Positions 59,755 to 64,000 of a stretch of DNA of 64,000 bases are shown one piece after another. The first letter of the stretch is position 1. Every line of letters begins with the position of its first letter. The notes under the pieces were generated by a model, which was not told where the DNA came from, searched no databases, and saw only the letters and a program-made list of their open reading frames with translations. The position numbers were made by a program, and so were the translations under genes. Source of the DNA: Actinomadura barringtoniae (GTDB lineage Bacteria > Actinomycetota > Actinomycetes > Streptosporangiales > Streptosporangiaceae); contig NZ_JAGEOJ010000022.1 in NCBI RefSeq assembly GCF_017573505.1, forward strand, positions 1 through 64,000, in the 5' to 3' direction.

Positions 59755-60405
59755 GGCGGAGCTCCTTCATCTGGCGGCTCTGGGCGCGCAGCTTGCCCAG
59801 CAGCCACCCCTGGAACAGGCCGGCGGCGAACGCGGCGGCGACCGGGGCGTACTTGGCGGCGTTCGGCGGCAGCAGCATCGACAGCCCGTCCAGCTCGGCG
59901 GACTGCGCCGGGGCGACCTGCTGAGCCGCGGAACCAGAGGCGGCCGGAGCAGGAGCGCCGGAACGGTCCGACTCGATCAATGCGCCGAGGTTCTTGGCGA
60001 ACTGCCGCAGGAGACGGTCGGAGACGGCGACGATCGCGCCCTTGCCGAACTGGACCAGCTTCCCCCGGATGAGCAGGTCCGTCTTCAGGCGCAGGACCGA
60101 GCCCTCCGGCGCCGCCTCGACCGTGAGGGTCACCTCGGCCTCGGCGTCTCCGTTGCCGTGCGCGTCGGCGCCGCGGCCGGCCAGGCGCAGGTGGCGGCGT
60201 TCGGAATCCACCTCCAGAAAGCGGACCGTGCCGGTGTAGGCGGCGCTGATCGGGCCGACCTTCACCTTGACGCCGCCGGTGTAGGCTTCGCCGTCGCGGC
60301 CGGTGAGGGCGGCGCCAGGCAGGCACGTGACGACGCGTTCGACGTCGTTGATGAGCGTGAACACCTCGTCGGGCGCGGCGTTCAGGGTGATCTCGTTGTC
60401 GAGGA

Positions 60406-60409
<4 letters not shown>
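59744..60409 (-). CDS. CoxG/SRPBCC-family protein with C-terminal anchor
   Basis: A 221-residue protein. Residues 1-145 are an SRPBCC domain of the CoxG type (LDNEITLNAAPDEVFTLIND, GVKVKVGPISAAYTGTVRF, VSDRLLRQFAKNL). A linker rich in Ala/Pro/Ser follows, then an amphipathic or membrane-touching tail (AAAFAAGLFQGWLLGKLR). CoxG proteins help mature or recruit molybdenum hydroxylases to the membrane. GTG 60409 overlaps the iron-sulfur gene's stop and has GGGAGG upstream. Confidence 0.82.
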
Positions 60410-60905
<496 letters not shown>

Positions 60906-60909
<4 letters not shown>

Positions 60910-63263
60910 GCGTTCTCCAACGTCTCCATCGACTCCAGGGCCCGGTGCAGGATCTCCGGGCGGATCGGGGTGTCGTCCAGTTCGATCCCGGTGGGCCGGA
61001 GGGCGTCGTTCACGGCGTTCAGCACGGCGGCCGGGGCGCCGATCGTGCCGCCCTCGCCCGCCCCCTTGGCACCGCTCTCGGTGAACGCGCAGGGCGTCTC
61101 GAGGTGGTGGACGGAGATGTCGGGGATCTCGTTGGCGGTCGGCACCTTGTAGTCGATGAAGCTGGCGCAGGACGGCTCGCCCTGCTCGTCGTAGGTGACC
61201 TCCTCGAACAGCGCCCCCGCGATGCCCTGCGCGATGCCGCCGCGCGCCTGGCCCTCGACGACCTTGGGGTTGATCGCGACGCCGCAGTCCTCGACGCAGA
61301 CGTAGCGGAGGATCTTCACGCCGCCGGTGCCGGGGTCGAGCTCGACCACGACGCCGTGCGCGGCGTTGGAGAACGTTCCATCGCCCTGCACGTCGAAGGT
61401 GGCGGCCGCGGTGAGGCCGGGCTCGGCCTCCTTGGGCAGCAGGTGCGCCTTCAGGTAGGCGACGTCGGCCAGCTCCTCGAACGTCAGGGCCCGCGAGTGG
61501 TCGTCGCGCAGGCGGATCCGGCCCCGGCCGAGCTCGACGTTGTCGCGGTTGGTCTCCAGCAGGTGCGCGGCCAGGTCCAGGAGGCGGTCCGCCAGTGCGG
61601 TCGCGGCGCGGGCGACGGCGCTGCCGCCGATGGTGGCCGAGCGGCTGGCGAACGTTCCGAAGCCGTAGGTGACGCGGTCGGTGTCGCCCTGGTGGATCTT
61701 GACCTGGGCGAGGTCGAGGCCGAGCCGGTCGGCGACGATCTGGGCGAGGGTGGTCTCGTGGCTCTGGCCGTGGCTCATCGTGCCGGTGGTCACGGTGACG
61801 CAGCCGCTGAGGTCCATGCGGCACTCGGCCATGTCGAAGCCGGGGACGACGGCCATCTTGCGCTTGGCGAACGCGGCGGAGCCGTAGCCGGTGCGTTCGC
61901 TGAAGCACGAGTAGCCGATCCCGATGAAACGCCCCTGCGCACACTCGCGCGAACGCCGCTCGTACCAGCCCTCGTCCTTCAGCACCTTCTCGCACAGGTC
62001 GAGCGACTCCAGATAGGAGCCGGGGTCGTAGGTGACGTCGTTGATCCCGGTGTAGGGGAACTCGGTGATCAGGTTGCGGCGGCGGATCTCGACCGGGTCG
62101 ACGTCCAGCTCACGGGCGGCGCGTTCGAAGAGCCGTTCCATCACCATGACGATCTGCGGCCGGCTGACGCCACGGTAGGGCGCGGTCGGCGCCTTGTTGG
62201 TGGTGACGGCCCGGCCCCGCACGCGGTACGAGGGGACGCGGTAGACGCCGGGCATCTCGGCGGAGGCCATCAGCGGCTCGATCCCGGCCGTGAACGGGTA
62301 GCAGGAGTAGGCGCCCATGTCGCAGACGACGTCGGCGTCCAGCGCCAGGATGCGGCCGTCGCCGTCGAACGCCGCGCGCACGTCGTAGCGCTGCTCGCGG
62401 GCCAGGAACGAGGCGGTGAGGGCGTCGCGGCGGTCCTCGATCCACTTGACCGGGCGGCGCAGCCGCAGCGCGGCGGCCCCGGCGGCGATCTCCTCGCGGC
62501 CGACCACGCACTTCTGGCCGAAGCCGCCGCCCATGTCGGGCACGACGACCCGTACGGCCGCCTCCCGGAGGCCGAGGCAGGCGGCCATGACGGTGCGGAC
62601 CTGGTGCGGGGTCTGCGTGCACGTCTGGACGAGCAGCTGTTCCTCGCGCGCGTCCCACTGCGCGACCGCTCCCCTGGTCTCCAGCGGCAGCGCGTTCTGG
62701 CGGCCGGTCTTCATCCGCACGTTCACCACGCAGGGCGCCGCGTCGATCACCTCGTCGATGCCCTCGGTGGCGAACATCGAGACGTCGACGAGGGTGTTCG
62801 CCACCGCCGCGTCATGAACGAGCGGCGCGCCTTCCGCCAGCGCCTGCCGGTCCGACAGCACGGGCCGCAGCGCGCGATAGCCGACCTTGGCGGCCTCCAC
62901 GCCGTCCTCGACCGCGTAGGGATCCTCGGCGAGGACGATCGCGATCGGCTCCCCCACGTACCGCACGCGGTCCCGCGCGAGCACCGGCATGGCGGTCGGC
63001 ACGAACTGCGACAGCGGCCGGTCCAGCACCGCCTCGATGTCGCCGGCCTCCAGTTCGGCGGCCGTGAACGCCGCGACGACGCCCGGCACCTCGCGCGTGG
63101 CGGACAGGTCGACCGACTCCACCTCGCCGTGCGCGACCGTGCTCCGCACGAACTGTGCGTGCAGCATCCTCGGCAGGTGGATGTCGTCCACGAACCGGCC
63201 GCGTCCGGTGAGGAGCCGGGTGTCCTCCCGCCGCGCGACCGAGCTTCCTACCAACGGCTTCAC
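60906..63263 (-). CDS. Molybdenum hydroxylase large (molybdopterin) subunit
   Basis: A 785-residue catalytic subunit. Molybdopterin and substrate loops are VVPDMGGGFGQKCVVGREE (about 240), APTAPYRGVSRPQ (about 360), MSHGQSHETTLAQI (about 495) and the catalytic Glu in GAKGAGEGGTIGAP (about 740). The APYRG loop is unlike the Cys-containing loop of true CO dehydrogenase, so CO oxidation is unlikely; a heterocycle or aldehyde is the probable substrate. In this locus hydroxylation of nicotinate or 3-hydroxypyridine fits. GTG 63263 overlaps the FAD-subunit stop. Confidence 0.9.
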
Positions 63264-64000
63264 TGGGCAGCAGCCTCCTCACAGGCTCGCAGAACCAGGG
63301 TTCGGGTGAGCGCCTGGCGATGCCGGTCCTCGGGCGGGACGGCGGCGACCGCGGCCTCCGCGTGCTCGGCGAACGTGCCGCCGGTCAGCGGGAGCCGTAC
63401 GGGGGCGGGCGCGACACCGCCGAGCACCAGCGCCCCGGCGTCGAGGTCGACGGCCGCCGCGACGATGGCGAAGTCGCCGCGCCGTTCGGCGAACTCGGTC
63501 AGCGCGGCGCGCGGCGCCGGGTGCGGGAAGAAGATCTCGACGATCATCTCGTCGGGTTCGAGCGCGGTGGTGAAGAAGCCGAGGAACAGCTCCGCCGCCG
63601 GGATCGTCCGGCGCCCGCCCGGTCCCTCGGCGACGATCTCGGCGTCCAGGAGCAGGGCGAGCATGCACCACTCGGCGGTCGCGTCGCCGTGCGCGAGGCT
63701 GCCGCCGATCGTGCCGCGGGTACGGATCGGCAGGTGCCCGATCCAGGGCATCGCGTTCGTCAGGAACTGAAAGCCCCCGACCGACGCCGACTCGACTTCG
63801 TGGTGCGTGGTGAGCGCGCCGATGCGCAGGCCCTCGCCCTCGCGGCGGATGAACGAGAGTTCCGGGCGGAGCGGCCCCAGGTCGACCAGGTGCGCGGGCC
63901 GGGCGAGCCGGAAGTTCATCATGGCGACCAGGCTCTGACCGCCCGCGATGAACTTGGCGTCCTCCAGTTCCGACGCCAGCCGCACCGCGCCCGCCACGTC
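63260..64000 (-). CDS. Molybdenum hydroxylase FAD subunit, cut by window edge
   Basis: At least 245 residues of the medium subunit. The FAD motifs KFIAGGQSLVAMMNFRLARP and RTRGTIGGSLAHGDATAEW are complete, and the C-terminal CoxM-type domain ends normally. The frame is open to the right edge and the first about 20 to 25 residues are missing, so the true start lies beyond base 64000. First of six coupled genes seen here. Confidence 0.9.
   Translation of the reverse strand, partial: DVAGAVRLASELEDAKFIAGGQSLVAMMNFRLARPAHLVDLGPLRPELSFIRREGEGLRIGALTTHHEVESASVGGFQFLTNAMPWIGHLPIRTRGTIGGSLAHGDATAEWCMLALLLDAEIVAEGPGGRRTIPAAELFLGFFTTALEPDEMIVEIFFPHPAPRAALTEFAERRGDFAIVAAAVDLDAGALVLGGVAPAPVRLPLTGGTFAEHAEAAVAAVPPEDRHRQALTRTLVLRACEEAAAQ

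Overview
The window is very GC-rich, uses many GTG and TTG starts, has tightly overlapping genes, and carries several predicted coenzyme F420 enzymes, TetR regulators and P450s. This indicates a chromosomal segment of a large-genome actinobacterium. A relative of Streptosporangiales/Thermomonosporaceae (Actinomadura-like) is my guess, not something the sequence proves. I see no rRNA, tRNA, CRISPR array, insertion sequence or phage module.

Layout. 0-11 kb: mixed metabolism (AlkB-like dioxygenase, F420 oxidase-like protein, amino-acid permease, M24 peptidase, enoyl-CoA hydratase, class II aldolase, PfkB kinase, acyl-CoA synthetase, ACT protein). Four GC-rich tandem-repeat arrays interrupt it. 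11.4-22.6 kb: a compact seven-gene set in one direction: GrpE-like factor, short Hsp70, large Fn3-like protein, zinc-ribbon GTPase, GAP1-type GTPase-associated protein, membrane-anchored second GTPase, membrane PASTA protein. This matches predicted GTPase-dyad conflict or signalling systems and is the best candidate for a little-studied system. 22.7-34.7 kb: drug-efflux MFS, F420 oxidoreductase, MalY-type aminotransferase, exported protein, heterodimeric ABC exporter, TetR and Lrp regulators, a phosphotriesterase-family enzyme and a DUF2000 protein.

34.7-41 kb: two membrane-protein genes diverge from a four-gene operon (FMN hydroxy-acid oxidase, sulfotransferase-like protein, unusual P450, AMP-dependent ligase). 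Both sides carry the same promoter-like element with identical spacing, and an ECF sigma factor gene lies at the far end. 41-48 kb: DivIVA-like repeat protein, HtrA-like protease, small secreted protein, then a translationally coupled operon (PhyH dioxygenase, phosphotriesterase-family enzyme, P450, SDR) diverging from an F420 oxidoreductase.

48-64 kb: a LuxR/ATPase regulator and what looks like a split pyridine-ring catabolic locus. NicX- and NicE-like enzymes (50.7-52.5 kb) and NicD- and NicF-like enzymes (58.3-59.8 kb) would together convert 2,5-dihydroxypyridine to fumarate. The latter two share an operon with a three-subunit molybdenum hydroxylase and a CoxG-like factor, which could supply the ring-hydroxylated substrate. 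Between the halves are a tautomerase, an MFS/HxlR pair, a TetR, a methyltransferase and an exported PQQ-type beta-propeller protein with an iron-box-like site. The FAD subunit of the hydroxylase runs off the right edge.
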